NCBI RefSeq assembly: GCF_012395815.1
Contig: NZ_JAAZQQ010000001.1
Span: 310,001-374,000 of the forward strand
Reading direction: 5' to 3'
DNA length: 64,000 nt
From: Roseicyclus persicicus
GTDB taxonomy: Bacteria > Pseudomonadota > Alphaproteobacteria > Rhodobacterales > Rhodobacteraceae
Shown piece by piece: positions 8,026 through 19,965 of this stretch (the stretch's first letter is position 1; each line of letters opens with the position of its first letter). The notes beneath the pieces were generated by a model that made no database searches, was not told the DNA's origin, and was given only the letters and a program-made list of their open reading frames with translations. Made by a program: the position numbers and the translations under genes.

Positions 8026-8397
8026 TCAGCCGTCCCGGGGCTCCGACCAGAACACCAGCCGGTTGCCCGAGGGGTCGGTCACCGCCGCCTCGTCGAGGCC
8101 CCAGGGCTGCCGTGTCACACCGGGCCGCGACCGCGGGTAGGGCTTGGCGCGCAGCTCCGCCGACAGGGTGTGCACGTCCGCCACCCCGATCCGCACCGTG
8201 GATCCGGGCGTCGCGTCGCCGTGGTGCTCGGACAGGTGCAGTTCGCAGGCGCCCAGCCGCACCGCCAGGTAGAGCGGCGCCGTGGGGTCGAAGCGGTGCT
8301 CGAACAGGACCGCGAAGCCGAGGAAGTCCAGGTAGAAGGCCCGCGTCGCGGCCTCGTCGAAGCTGCGCAGGACGGGAATCGGGGATTGGAAGGGCAT
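8026..8397 (-). CDS. Glyoxalase-superfamily (bleomycin-resistance-like) protein
   Basis: This 123-residue vicinal-oxygen-chelate protein begins PFQSPIPVLRSFDEAATRAFYLDFLGF, the first beta-alpha-beta-beta-beta half. The second half contains VADVHTLSAELRAK and ends DPSGNRLVFWSE, typical of the small bleomycin-binding and glyoxalase proteins. The arrangement around EHRFDP and LHLSEHHGD resembles Ble-type binding proteins, which sequester drug rather than catalyse. True function unknown. It converges on parC across the palindrome run. Confidence 0.82.
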   Translation of the reverse strand: MPFQSPIPVLRSFDEAATRAFYLDFLGFAVLFEHRFDPTAPLYLAVRLGACELHLSEHHGDATPGSTVRIGVADVHTLSAELRAKPYPRSRPGVTRQPWGLDEAAVTDPSGNRLVFWSEPRDG

Positions 8398-8464
8398 GGG
8401 CGGTCTCCGGTCGGGCCGGTGGAGCCTACACCCCGTGCGCCTGCCGCCAAGCCCCGCCCGAGGC

Positions 8465-9283
8465 TCAGGCCGCCGGGGGTGTCACGGCCCGCCGGTACAG
8501 GTGCCAGGTGGTGTGGCCGAGGATCGGCAGGGTGAAGATGAGCCCGAGGAACGCCGGGACGAGGGACAGGAGCATGGTGACCGAGATGATCGCGGCCCAG
8601 GCCAGCATCACCACCGGGTTCTCGGCGACGACCCGCACCGAGGTGATCATGGCGGTGACGATGTCGGTGTCCCGGTCCAGGAGCATCGGCATGGCGACGA
8701 CGGTCACGGAAAACAGGACCGCCGACAGGGCCGCGCCCACGACCGTGCCGATGGCGAGGAAGGTCCACCCCTCAGGCGTGAAGAAGACGATGGTCAGGAA
8801 CCCGCCGACATCCGAGAACGAGGAATCCTGCAGGATGATCGCAAGCCACAGCCGCACCTGGTAGCTCCAGACCCAGAACACGAACAGGGTGACGAAGGCC
8901 ATCCACCCCAGCTCGCGCTTTCGCTGGTTGGCCATGACGGTCAGGATGTCCGCCCAGCCGAAGCCCACGCCCGCCTGCAGCCGGCGGGATATCTCGTAAA
9001 GCCCCGCGGCCGCGAAGGGGGCGACCAGCGGAAAGCCGACGGCCGCCGGGATGACCATCCAGATCGCGCCGAGCCAGACCAGGCACCACACGAACAGGAT
9101 GCCGAAGGCCGCGTAGAACAGGCCGAAGAACCCGCTCATCACGGGCCGCGCGAGGAAGTCGGAGAACCCGGCCTTCAGAGCGGCGGTGATGTCCTCCGCC
9201 GTGACCCGGTTGATCGCGGGGGCGCGCCGGTCCTGCGGCGTCGGGTTGTCGGGTGCCGTGGGCCCGTCGCTGGTGGCTGGCAT
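8465..9283 (-). CDS. DUF2189 integral membrane protein
   Basis: This 272-residue protein has about six membrane helices. The region INRVTAEDITAALKAGFSDF followed by SGFFGLFYAAFGILF is characteristic of DUF2189 proteins, common next to respiratory genes in alphaproteobacteria. Later features are LYEISRRLQAG and the C-terminal FTLPILGHTTWHLYRR. The start at 9283 has GGAGG 8 bases upstream. No biochemical function is established for the family. The 163 bases upstream to the P450 stop hold no gene that I can see. Confidence 0.82.
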   Translation of the reverse strand: MPATSDGPTAPDNPTPQDRRAPAINRVTAEDITAALKAGFSDFLARPVMSGFFGLFYAAFGILFVWCLVWLGAIWMVIPAAVGFPLVAPFAAAGLYEISRRLQAGVGFGWADILTVMANQRKRELGWMAFVTLFVFWVWSYQVRLWLAIILQDSSFSDVGGFLTIVFFTPEGWTFLAIGTVVGAALSAVLFSVTVVAMPMLLDRDTDIVTAMITSVRVVAENPVVMLAWAAIISVTMLLSLVPAFLGLIFTLPILGHTTWHLYRRAVTPPAA

Positions 9284-9446
9284 GACACACTCCTCCCAAG
9301 GCGTGACGCCGCGCCGGTCCCGCGCCGACGGAACCGGCGGTTGCGGGGACCGAGCTCCTGCAACCGCAAGTCTGCCCCAGGTCCGGCCTCGGGACAACGG
9401 GCGTGTCGGGCGTCGGATCGGGCGGGGCAGGCGGGCCGGGCGCCCG

Positions 9447-10820
9447 TCACGCCCGCGCCACCTCCAGCCAGACGCCCCCCTCGGGGCGCAGCGTCAGGAT
9501 CATCACCGGCTTGGGCGCGCGCCCCGGCACCGCCGTGAAGCGGAACCGCGCGAGCAGCGTGGCGAGGATCACCACCGCCTCCTGCAGGGCGAAGCGCGCC
9601 CCGATGCAGATCCGCGGCCCGTCGCCGAAGGGCAGGTATTGCCAGCGGTCGATGGCGTCGCGCCGCGCCCAGCGGTCGGGGCGGAAGGCGTCGGGCTCCT
9701 CCCACAGCCGCCGGTGCCGGTGCAGCCCGTAGACCGGGATCATCACGGTGTCGCCCGGCCGGACGCCGGCGCCCGACAGCCGGTCGGCGGCCCGCGCCGT
9801 GCGCGACAGGAAGCCCCCGGGCGGGTAGAGGCGCAGCGATTCCTCCACGATCCGCCGGGTCAGGGTCAGGCGCTCCACGTCCGCCGCCCCGGCCGCGCGG
9901 TCGCCCAGCACCGCCTGCGCCTCGTCCCGCGCCGCCGCCTGCACGGCCGGGTCGAAGGCGCAGAGATAGAGCGCCCAGGCCAGCGTCAGGGCGGTGGTCT
10001 CGTGACCCGCCACGATGAAGGTCAGCAGGTTCTCGCGCAGCTCGGCCGCCGTCATCTGGCGTCCGGTCTCGGGGTCGCGGGCGCCGATCAGCAGGTCCAT
10101 CAGGTCGACGCCCGCCCCCGGCCCCCGCGCCGCCCGTCGCGCGATCGCCGCGTCCATCGCGGCCTGCATCGGCGCGAGGTCGCGCACGGCCGCCTGCCGC
10201 CCCGGCCGGGGCACCCAGGCGGGCACCCCCAGCACGTCCAGCACGCTGACCCGCGCCGCCCGGTCGACATAGGCGTCGAGCGCCGCGCCCACCGCGGCCC
10301 GGTCGATGGCCGCCCGGTCCGACATGGTGACGTCCGCGATCACGTCGAAGGTGGCGGCCACCATCTCGGCCACCGCGTTCACCGCTTGCCGCCCGGCCGC
10401 CGCGCCGATCCGCTCGGCCGCGGCCTCGGCCGCCCGCGTCATCACCGGGGTGAGGGCCTCGACGTTGCGCGCGGCGAAGGCCGGCGCCGCCGCCCGCCGC
10501 TGCCAGCGCCAGTGGTCGCCCTCGGCCACGAGCAGGCTTTCGCCGATGGCGGGGCGCAGGATCGACTTGGTCGCCTCGGACTTGGGGTAGTCCTCGACCC
10601 GCTCCAGCAGCACCCGCCGGATCGCGGCCGGGTCCATCAGCATGTGCCAGCGCTGCGGCCCGGTGCGCCCCGACAGCACCGGAAGCTCCAGCGCCCGGGC
10701 CGGGATGATGCCGAGGATGTTCTCGCGCGCCGCCGTGTAGCTGTCGACCACCCCCATCGGCCGGGTCGGCAGCCGCGCCAGAACCGGCAGCCCGGGGGCG
10801 TGCTGTGTCAGGTCCGTCAT
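9447..10820 (-). CDS. Cytochrome P450
   Basis: This is a 457-residue haem monooxygenase. The I-helix oxygen motif is AGHETT (271-276), the ExxR pair is in EESLR (327-330), and the haem loop PFGDGPRICIG (397-407) carries the axial Cys405. The overall pattern (early GPQRWHMLMDP, PERW-like FRPDRW) is closest to bacterial class I enzymes resembling CYP4/CYP102-type haem domains, such as CYP153-unrelated fatty-acid or alkane oxidisers. No ferredoxin or reductase gene lies nearby, so electrons must come from elsewhere. Substrate unknown. Confidence 0.93.
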   Translation of the reverse strand: MTDLTQHAPGLPVLARLPTRPMGVVDSYTAARENILGIIPARALELPVLSGRTGPQRWHMLMDPAAIRRVLLERVEDYPKSEATKSILRPAIGESLLVAEGDHWRWQRRAAAPAFAARNVEALTPVMTRAAEAAAERIGAAAGRQAVNAVAEMVAATFDVIADVTMSDRAAIDRAAVGAALDAYVDRAARVSVLDVLGVPAWVPRPGRQAAVRDLAPMQAAMDAAIARRAARGPGAGVDLMDLLIGARDPETGRQMTAAELRENLLTFIVAGHETTALTLAWALYLCAFDPAVQAAARDEAQAVLGDRAAGAADVERLTLTRRIVEESLRLYPPGGFLSRTARAADRLSGAGVRPGDTVMIPVYGLHRHRRLWEEPDAFRPDRWARRDAIDRWQYLPFGDGPRICIGARFALQEAVVILATLLARFRFTAVPGRAPKPVMILTLRPEGGVWLEVARA

Positions 10821-10944
10821 CTTGGTCTCCGGTCGCCACGCAATAGATAGCGCGCGCCCGGCGCGGCTCCAGAAGCTGTCATTTGCGTCTGCGCCCCCCC
10901 TGCGCTATCTGACGGGGAACGCAAGACTGACCCCGGAGACGTGC

Positions 10945-11589
10945 ATGTCCGCCCGCCTGACCCGCTTCGCGCCCCTGGCGCTCCTGACGGTGCTCTCCGC
11001 CTGCGCGGCGCCGGACCCGCTGACCGACGAGCTGCCGAACATGGGCGACTTCCGCCTCGGCCACAACATCGTGGTGGCCGACAACATGCAGCAGATCCCG
11101 CCGTCGCGGAACGCGACACCCGAGGAATGGGTCGAGATCCTGACCTCCGAGATCGACCGCCGCTTCGGGCAGTACGAGGGCGACCGCCTGTATCACATCG
11201 GCATCGCCGTCGACGGCTACGCGCTGGCCCCGCCGGGTATTCCGCTGGTGCTGAACCCGCGCTCGGTGCTGGTGTTGTCGGTCAACGTCTGGGACGACGC
11301 GCTGGGCGCCAAGCTGCATGACGAGCCCGAGCAGATCCTCGTGCTCGAGGGCGCCTCGTCGGAGACCGCGGTGATCGGGTCGGGCATCGCCCGCACCCGC
11401 GAGGAGCAGATGCAGGTGCTCGCCCGGAACGCCGCGCGGCAGATCCAGCGCTGGATGCTCGACAATCCCGAGTGGTTCAGCATCGACCCCGACGCGCCGC
11501 CGTTCCGCGAGGCCCCCGTCCCCGAGGCCGCGGTCGAGCCCGTCGCCGAGGCCCCCGCCACCCCCGCGTCGCCGCCCGCCGCCCCCTGA
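10945..11589 (+). CDS. Putative lipoprotein of unknown function
   Basis: This 214-residue protein begins with a signal peptide ending LTVLSAC, a lipobox with Cys near residue 18, so it should be anchored in the membrane. The mature part has a mixed region with [20 protein letters not shown]-like periodicity and an [18 protein letters not shown] strand. The C-terminus is a low-complexity Ala/Pro/Val-Glu tail. No family is recognised. It diverges from the P450 and precedes tuf, separated from it by a likely tuf promoter. Confidence 0.75.
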   Translation: MSARLTRFAPLALLTVLSACAAPDPLTDELPNMGDFRLGHNIVVADNMQQIPPSRNATPEEWVEILTSEIDRRFGQYEGDRLYHIGIAVDGYALAPPGIPLVLNPRSVLVLSVNVWDDALGAKLHDEPEQILVLEGASSETAVIGSGIARTREEQMQVLARNAARQIQRWMLDNPEWFSIDPDAPPFREAPVPEAAVEPVAEAPATPASPPAAP

Positions 11590-11621
11590 GGGCGGGCGCG
11601 CGCCGCCGCGCCGTTATCGGC

Positions 11622-11650
11622 TTGATTTTTCCCCGCGACCCGACTACCTC
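11622..11650 (+). promoter_or_regulatory. Likely tuf promoter
   Basis: TTGATT (11622-11627) and TACCTC (11645-11650) are separated by exactly 17 bases. They lie about 70 bases upstream of tuf and beyond the end of the lipoprotein gene. The hexamers fit a sigma-70-type promoter moderately well. Confidence 0.5.
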
Positions 11651-11719
11651 GCCCGCGATGTTGAACCGGGCCGCGGGCAGACCTTGCGCGGGCCCCCGAA
11701 CGCACGAGGCGCCAGCGCG

Positions 11720-12895
<1,176 letters not shown>

Positions 12896-12903
12896 TCTGT
12901 GGG

Positions 12904-12922
12904 GTGCGCCGTCACGGCGCAC
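12904..12922. repeat. GTGCGCC-type inverted repeat
   Basis: GTGCGCCGT and ACGGCGCAC form a 9-bp perfect inverted repeat around one C, just past tuf. A related GGTGCGCC/GGCGCACC hairpin occurs at 42738-42758 after another gene end, so this is probably a dispersed intergenic repeat of the genome. Confidence 0.65.
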
Positions 12923-12938
12923 CTGCAAGACGACAAGG

Positions 12939-12965
12939 AAAGGGTCGCGCCAGTCGCGGCCCTTT
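12939..12965 (+). terminator. tuf terminator
   Basis: AAAGGGTCGCG pairs with CGCGGCCCTTT (one G-U pair) around the loop CCAGT, followed by TCTCTTG. It is an 11-bp stem with a T-rich tail 44 bases after the tuf stop. Confidence 0.8.
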
Positions 12966-13004
12966 TCTCTTGTCGAGGCGGGGGGCGGCGGGCCGAGGCC
13001 CGCC

Positions 13005-13679
13005 CTACAGGCGACGGTCCGCTTCGGCGGTCACGGTGTCCATGAAGGTGCCCAGCTCGGCGGCCAGCGCCTCGCCCGTCGCCTCGTCGAAGCGTTCGGG
13101 CACCGCGCGGTCCCATTCCCGCCAGAGCAGGACCAGCCGGCCGAAGGGCAGGGGGAAATGCATCCGGTCCCAGGTCTTCCAGGTCCAGACCCGACTGCCG
13201 GCGAAGGTGAAGACCACGACGGGCACCTGCGCGGCCCGCGCCCACTGGATCGGCGTGACCTTGGCCACCCGCGCCGGCCCCCGCGGCCCGTCGGGCGAGA
13301 TGCCGATGGACACGCCCTCGCGCAGCCCCTTCAGGACCAGCCGCATCTCGGCCGCGCCCAGCACGCCCTTGGGCATCGGCACCGTGCCGTAGCCGAAGGC
13401 GCGGTGGATCCAGCCGACTAGCCGCCCGGCGCGGCCGGCCGAGGTCAGGCTCTGGATGCGGTAGCGCGACAGGTCGAACATCCAGGGCGTCAGCAGGATG
13501 CGCTGGTGCCAGCACACGATGATGACCGCGCCATGCCGGTCGACCAGCCGCGCCACGTGGTCCCACCCGTCCGCCTCGCGCCGCGAGGTGGCCCAGACCA
13601 GCCGCAGCCAGCCGCCGAACAGCGCGGCGACGGCCCGGTTCACGGCCGGGCTCGAGGCGAGGCGTTTGCGCAGGCTCAT
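13005..13679 (-). CDS. Lysophospholipid acyltransferase family protein (DUF374)
   Basis: This 224-residue protein carries the DUF374 version of the PlsC fold: the catalytic HxxxxD-like site reads [11 protein letters not shown] (about residues 56-66), and the conserved [10 protein letters not shown] comes near residue 130. A hydrophobic N-terminal helix ([18 protein letters not shown]) should hold it at the inner face of the membrane. Family members are linked to lipid A or phospholipid acylation, but the acceptor is not known. It stands alone between tuf and divergent gnd. Confidence 0.85.
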   Translation of the reverse strand: MSLRKRLASSPAVNRAVAALFGGWLRLVWATSRREADGWDHVARLVDRHGAVIIVCWHQRILLTPWMFDLSRYRIQSLTSAGRAGRLVGWIHRAFGYGTVPMPKGVLGAAEMRLVLKGLREGVSIGISPDGPRGPARVAKVTPIQWARAAQVPVVVFTFAGSRVWTWKTWDRMHFPLPFGRLVLLWREWDRAVPERFDEATGEALAAELGTFMDTVTAEADRRL

Positions 13680-13807
13680 GGGTGGCGTCTCTCCCTTGGC
13701 CCTTCCTTGGACGGGAATGCCCGCACGGTCAATCTGCGTCCCCGCACTGGCGGGGCGGCGCCGGCTTGCCTAGCTTGGAGGTCAGGACAGCGACGGGAGG
13801 CACGCAC

Positions 13808-15217
13808 ATGTCGGACACGCGCGACACCGCCGAGATCGGGCTGATCGGGCTTGGGACCATGGGGGCGAACCTCGCCCTCAACATCGCCGAGACCGGCCAC
13901 CGCATCGCGGTCTGGAACCGGACGCAGGCCCGCACCGAGACCTTCGTGGACGAGGCGGGCGACCTTGCCCCCAACCTCGTGCCGACCGCGTCGCTGGCGG
14001 AATTCGTGTCCGCCATCGCCCGGCCCCGCCGGATCATCCTGATGGTGCCCGCGGGCGAGGCCGTGGACGACCAGATCGACGCGCTGCGCCCGCTGCTCGA
14101 CGCCGGCGACGTGATCGTGGACGCCGGCAACTCCGACTGGCAGGACACCCGCCGCCGGACCGCCGCCGCGGGCGAGATCCTGTATCTCGGCCTCGGCGTC
14201 TCGGGCGGGGCCGAGGGCGCGCGCAACGGCCCCTCGATGATGGCGGGCGGGTCCGACCGGGCCTGGGCCGCGCTGGAGCCCGTGCTGACGCTCATCGCCG
14301 CCCGCTTCGAGGGCGACCCCTGCGTGGCCCGCCTGGGGCCGGACGGGGCGGGGCATTACGTCAAGATGGTGCACAACGGCATCGAATACGCCGACATGCA
14401 GATGATCGCCGAGATCTACGGCCTGATGCGCGACGGCATGGGCCGCGGCGCGGCCGAGGTCGGCGCCGCCTTCGCGCGCTGGAACGAGGGGCCGCTGGCC
14501 TCCTACCTCGTCGAGATCACCGCCGCCGTGGCCCGCACCACCGACCCCGAGACCAGCCGCCCGATGCTGGACGTGATCGCCGACCGCGCCGGGCAGAAGG
14601 GCACCGGGCGCTGGACCGTCATCGACGCCCAGACCCGCGCCGCGCCGCTGCCCGCCGTCGAGGCCGCCGTGACCGCCCGCGTGCTGTCGGGCGAGGCCGC
14701 GGCGCGCGCCGAGGGGGCGGAGATCTTCGGCGCTGCCGGCACGCTGGACCTGTCCGACGCGGATCTTGAGGGCGCGCTGCTGGCGGCCAAGATCCTGGCC
14801 TATTCGCAGGGCTTCTCGCTTCTGGCCGCGGCCAGCGCCGAGGAGGGGTGGGACCTGCCCCTGCCGCGCATCGCCGAGATCTGGCGGGCGGGCTGCATCA
14901 TCCGGTCGGCGCTGCTGGACGAGATGGCCACCGCGCTGACCGAGGTCCCCGGCCAGCGCCTCGCCTTCGCGCCGGCCTTCGCCGACCGGCTGCGCAGCCA
15001 CCTGCCGGCGCTCCGCCGCACGGTGGCCGCCGCGGTGGCCGCCGGGCTGCCGGTGCCGGCGCTGGCCTCGGCGCTCGGCTACCTCGACACGCTGCGCCAG
15101 CCGCGGGGCACGGCGAACCTGATCCAGGCGCAGCGCGACTATTTCGGCGCCCATGGCTTCGAGCGCGTCGACCGCCCCGGACAGACCGGCCTGCACGGGC
15201 CCTGGACCGACGCCTGA
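13808..15217 (+). CDS. gnd: 6-phosphogluconate dehydrogenase (decarboxylating)
   Basis: This 469-residue enzyme oxidises 6-phosphogluconate to ribulose 5-phosphate and CO2 with NADP+ in the pentose phosphate pathway. The N-terminal Rossmann motif is GLIGLGTMGANLALN and the coenzyme pocket contains WNRTQARTE. The substrate signature is DAGNSDWQDTRRR, then GVSGGAEGARNGPSMM and the catalytic Lys/Glu block HYVKMVHNGIEYADMQ. The C-terminal tail includes GYLDTLR and AQRDYFGAHGFER. The length matches the long, dimeric form. The start at 13808 follows GGGAGGCACGCAC. Confidence 0.95.
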   Translation: MSDTRDTAEIGLIGLGTMGANLALNIAETGHRIAVWNRTQARTETFVDEAGDLAPNLVPTASLAEFVSAIARPRRIILMVPAGEAVDDQIDALRPLLDAGDVIVDAGNSDWQDTRRRTAAAGEILYLGLGVSGGAEGARNGPSMMAGGSDRAWAALEPVLTLIAARFEGDPCVARLGPDGAGHYVKMVHNGIEYADMQMIAEIYGLMRDGMGRGAAEVGAAFARWNEGPLASYLVEITAAVARTTDPETSRPMLDVIADRAGQKGTGRWTVIDAQTRAAPLPAVEAAVTARVLSGEAAARAEGAEIFGAAGTLDLSDADLEGALLAAKILAYSQGFSLLAAASAEEGWDLPLPRIAEIWRAGCIIRSALLDEMATALTEVPGQRLAFAPAFADRLRSHLPALRRTVAAAVAAGLPVPALASALGYLDTLRQPRGTANLIQAQRDYFGAHGFERVDRPGQTGLHGPWTDA

Positions 15218-15233
15218 GCCTGCCGATCCCATC

Positions 15234-15262
15234 TGGACAAGCCGCGCGTTTCGCCCTATCCC
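15234..15262 (+). promoter_or_regulatory. tRNA-Trp promoter
   Basis: TGGACA (15234-15239) and TATCCC (15257-15262) are 17 bases apart, about 12 bases before the mature tRNA. Placement and spacing fit a sigma-70-type promoter. Confidence 0.55.
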
Positions 15263-15274
15263 CGCGCTCGGCCT

Positions 15275-15350
15275 AGGGGTGTAGCTCAGTTGGTAGAGCA
15301 GCGGATTCCAAATCCGCAGGCCGGGGGTTCGAGTCCCTCCGCCCCTGCCA
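15275..15350 (+). tRNA. tRNA-Trp (CCA)
   Basis: The gene folds as a cloverleaf: acceptor AGGGGTG/CGCCCCT, D-arm GCTCAGTTGGTAGAGC, anticodon stem GCGGA/TCCGC with loop TTCCAAA (anticodon CCA), and T-arm with GGTTCGAGTCC. The 3' CCA is encoded (15348-15350). It reads the single Trp codon UGG. Confidence 0.97.
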
Positions 15351-15525
15351 CTCCGGCCCTCCCGGGTTTGCCGGCCGGCGGCGACGGTGACGGGATCGCG
15401 TCGGGCAAAGCCTTCCAGGTCAGAGCAGTTCGGGCGCGGTGAGCGTGGCGTTGACGGGTGTCAACCCGGCGTCCCGCGGTCGGGTCTATGCTGGACGCAG
15501 GTTCCCTGCCCGGAGGTCTCCCGCC

Positions 15526-15861
15526 ATGCTCAGGCCCCTTGCCGCCCTCGTCCTTGTCCTCGCCCCGTCGCTGGCCGCCGCGGGCGATTGCACCGGCCAT
15601 GTCGTCGGGGTGCGGCCCCTGTCCCAGTACAACCATGCCGCCGGCAACGGATTCCTCGCCGTGCGCACCGGCCCCGGCACGCAGTACCCGCAGCTGGGCG
15701 AGCTCTATCTCGGCGACGAGATCGCCGTCTGGGCGCGGGAGGGCGGCTGGTACCAGGTGCAATGCATGTCGGGCCGCTGCCTGAACCCGCTGTGGGGCCA
15801 GCCGAATCCCAACGGCTGGGTCTCGGGGCGCTACCTGTCGGTGGGCGGGGTGTGCCCGTAA
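15526..15861 (+). CDS. Secreted SH3-domain protein
   Basis: This 111-residue protein has a signal peptide (MLRPLAALVLVLAPSLAAAG) and a single bacterial SH3-like domain containing FLAVRTGPGTQYPQLGEL and GWYQVQCM, with four cysteines likely in disulfides. It ends NGWVSGRYL. The start has GGAGG 9 bases upstream; an earlier in-frame ATG would bury the signal peptide. Its role is unknown; such proteins often bind peptidoglycan. It converges on uvrB. Confidence 0.82.
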   Translation: MLRPLAALVLVLAPSLAAAGDCTGHVVGVRPLSQYNHAAGNGFLAVRTGPGTQYPQLGELYLGDEIAVWAREGGWYQVQCMSGRCLNPLWGQPNPNGWVSGRYLSVGGVCP

Positions 15862-15931
15862 CGCCTGCGTTCCCAAACGGAACATGGGCGTGCCGGCCGG
15901 CTGGTCCGGGCGGTCCCGTGCCCTCTGGCTG

Positions 15932-18124
<2,193 letters not shown>

Positions 18125-18258
18125 CGCGCGTCTCCGTCATCCTGCCCAGATTGATCTTCTGCCGACCGGGTTCAACCCCGCGCCCCCTCGCGGCCGCCGG
18201 GCGCGGCGGAAGGCGGCAGAATGGTTAACGTAGCCCTTCTCCGATAGAGACAATTTTT

Positions 18259-18403
18259 ACAACCTTAAGGAGAAATTCTCGTTGCAAGCGGCCCCGGGCT
18301 TGCCGTAAGGTTGTGGTGCAAGCAGCAGATGTGGTTGCCGGTCGGGCCCGAACCACCCACCCACCCCTCGCTCCCTCGGGGCCGGTCGGCAACCCTCTCT
18401 GCT
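18259..18403. ncRNA. Unassigned, strongly structured sequence between uvrB and a complex I gene
   Basis: The 386-base gap between uvrB and the next gene (18125-18510) has no convincing coding frame but has nested secondary structure. ACAACCTTA (18259-18267) pairs with TAAGGTTGT (18306-18314), enclosing a GCAAGC/GCTTGC stem (18284-18303). A rod follows: AGCAGA (18324-18329) with TCTGCT (18398-18403), an internal three-base loop, then a 17-position helix GGTTGCCG.../...CGGCAACC (18333-18349 with 18378-18394; one mismatch, two G-U pairs) closing a 28-base C-rich loop. Strand is not clear. It may be a small RNA or the 5' leader of the complex I gene. Confidence 0.4.
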
Positions 18404-18510
18404 TCCTTCCCCCGCAGCATAGGACGGCCCCGCGACAGCTTGGGATGTGGACAAGCGCGGCAGTCTTTCACATATCTGGCGCCGACCAGACCGACGGGGA
18501 TCAGACGACC

Positions 18511-18822
18511 ATGCGCGCCCGCATCTACAAGCCAGCCAAGACCGCCATGTCCTCGGGCACCGCCAAGACCCAGCACTGGGTCCTGGAATTCGCCCCCGAG
18601 GCCCCGCGCGAGGTGGACCCGCTGATGGGCTGGACCTCGTCGTCGGACATGAATTCGCAGGTCCACCTGCGGTTCGAGACGCTGGAGGCGGCGCAGGATT
18701 ACGCCAAGGCCCATGGCATCGACGCCGTGGTGCTGAAGCCCAAGGCGCGCAAGCCCAACATCCGCGCCCGCGGCTACGGCGAGAACTTCGCCACCGACCG
18801 GCGCGGGGCCTGGACGCACTGA
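18511..18822 (+). CDS. ETC complex I accessory subunit (NDUFS4-like)
   Basis: This 103-residue protein contains [28 protein letters not shown], the conserved [17 protein letters not shown] and [16 protein letters not shown], the signature of the 18-kDa/AQDQ (NDUFS4) subunit shared by alphaproteobacterial and mitochondrial NADH:quinone oxidoreductase. It should sit on the peripheral arm near the NADH-oxidising module. It lies away from the nuo operon, as is usual for this accessory gene. A GNAT gene begins at the base after its stop. Its 5' leader may include the structured sequence upstream. Confidence 0.92.
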   Translation: MRARIYKPAKTAMSSGTAKTQHWVLEFAPEAPREVDPLMGWTSSSDMNSQVHLRFETLEAAQDYAKAHGIDAVVLKPKARKPNIRARGYGENFATDRRGAWTH

Positions 18823-19293
18823 ATGGACCGGATCCGGATCCGTCCGGCGGACCCCACCGATCCCGCGATCCGGCCGATCGTCGAATCGCATCTGGCATTC
18901 ACCCGCTCGGTGACCCCGCCCGAAAGCTGCCACGCCCTCGGCCCCGAGGCGCTGGGCGGCCCAGATGTCCGGTTCTTCGCCCTGCTCGAGGATGACCGGC
19001 CGCTGGGAATCGGCGCCTTCAAGCGGCTGGGCGAGGGGCGGGCCGAGCTGAAATCCATGCATGTGCTGGCTGCCGCCCGCGGCCGCGGCTTGGCCGAACG
19101 CATGGTCCGCCACCTCGAGGCCGAGGCCCGCGCCGGCGGCGTGACGGTCGTGATGCTGGAAACCGGCTCCGACCGGCTCCCCGCCTTCGACCCGGCCCGG
19201 CGTCTCTACGAACGGCTGGGCTACACCCCCTGCCCGCCGATCCCCGGCTATGTCGAGGACCCGCTTAGCGTGTTCCTGCAGCGGGCGCTTTGA
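18823..19293 (+). CDS. GNAT family N-acetyltransferase
   Basis: This is a 156-residue acyl-CoA-dependent acetyltransferase. The acetyl-CoA site is AAARGRGLAERMVRHLE near residues 83-99 (Q/RxxGxG/A motif), preceded by ELKSMHV and followed by VTVVMLETGS and YERLGYTPCPPI. It begins immediately after the stop of the complex I accessory gene, so the two are probably cotranscribed. The substrate is not known. Confidence 0.85.
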   Translation: MDRIRIRPADPTDPAIRPIVESHLAFTRSVTPPESCHALGPEALGGPDVRFFALLEDDRPLGIGAFKRLGEGRAELKSMHVLAAARGRGLAERMVRHLEAEARAGGVTVVMLETGSDRLPAFDPARRLYERLGYTPCPPIPGYVEDPLSVFLQRAL

Positions 19294-19296
19294 GCG

Positions 19297-19325
19297 TGGA
19301 CCGATCCGGCCGCCTCTTGTATGCA
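19297..19325 (+). promoter_or_regulatory. tRNA-Arg promoter
   Basis: TGGACC (19297-19302) and TATGCA (19320-19325) are 17 bases apart, 11 bases before the tRNA. The -35 resembles that of the tRNA-Trp gene (TGGACA). Confidence 0.5.
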
Positions 19326-19336
19326 GGCGCCCAAGC

Positions 19337-19413
19337 GACCCCTTAGCTCAACGGGATAGAGCAGCTGACTTCTAATCAGCAGGTTGAGGGTTCGAGTCCT
19401 TCAGGGGTCGCCA
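19337..19413 (+). tRNA. tRNA-Arg (TCT)
   Basis: The cloverleaf has acceptor GACCCCT/AGGGGTC, D-arm GCTCAACGGGATAGAGC, anticodon stem GCTGA/TCAGC with loop CTTCTAA (anticodon TCT, reading AGA/AGG) and T-arm GAGGGTTCGAGTCCTTC. The 3' CCA is encoded. Confidence 0.97.
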
Positions 19414-19464
19414 TCGACCGCCCGGGCGCGACGGGCCCCCGGGGGGCGCGAGGCCCGACCCCGG

Positions 19465-19935
19465 TCACCCCCTGTGCAGCGGCCCGAGGGCGGTGAGAAG
19501 CGCCGCGAGGTAGGTGATGCTGTGCGCCGTGGCCTCGCCGAGGTCCGTGGCGGCCGCCGGCCCCACGGCAAGGCTGCCGTCTTCGTGGCGCATCACCCAG
19601 CCCCTCTGTTCGAGCATACGGACCTTGCGGCGGACGGTCTCGCGCGGGATGCCGGAGTATTCGGCCACCGACTGCAGGTTGATCGGGCGCTGCGGGGACC
19701 CGGTGTCGCTGCGATGCGTCAACTGGTTGTAGGTCAGGAGCTCCGGGGTCCAGTCGCCGGGGCGGGTGCGGTCCGCGATCACCGCCAGCACCAGCATCAG
19801 GTCGAGGTCTCCGCCGAACTCGGCCCGCAACCGCACCAGGAGGTCGGTGAACCCCGTCAGATGCACGGGCCAGACCTGGCCGAACGAGTCCTCGATCCGC
19901 TCCCGGGCGGCCTGTCTGGGTCTCGACGTGGGCAT
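19465..19935 (-). CDS. Winged-helix transcriptional regulator
   Basis: This 156-residue protein has a C-terminal winged helix (NLQSVAEYSGIPRETVRRKV then RMLEQRGWVMRHEDGSLAVG), preceded by an all-helical N-terminal half (FTDLLVRLRAEFGGDLDLML, YNQLTHRSDTGSPQRPINL). It is divergent from the outer-membrane channel and serine hydrolase genes, so it is a likely regulator of that pair. An inverted repeat CGCCCA-TTT-TGGGCG (19966-19980) in the intergenic region could be its operator. No effector domain is recognised. Confidence 0.78.
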   Translation of the reverse strand: MPTSRPRQAARERIEDSFGQVWPVHLTGFTDLLVRLRAEFGGDLDLMLVLAVIADRTRPGDWTPELLTYNQLTHRSDTGSPQRPINLQSVAEYSGIPRETVRRKVRMLEQRGWVMRHEDGSLAVGPAAATDLGEATAHSITYLAALLTALGPLHRG

Positions 19936-19965
19936 TCTGTCCTCGTGGTTGGGGCAAGGGCGCGT

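Noticed and set aside
15869-15883. Inverted repeat GTTCC-CAAAC-GGAAC near the end of uvrB
   Set aside because: It resembles half of the higBA operator, and SOS control came to mind, but it is downstream of uvrB and does not fit the GTTC-N7-GTTC LexA box.
18324-18423. SRP RNA (ffs) in the uvrB-downstream gap
   Set aside because: Only GGAAGGAAGCAG on the minus strand fits; the conserved GGTCAGG strand and the tetraloop helix are missing.
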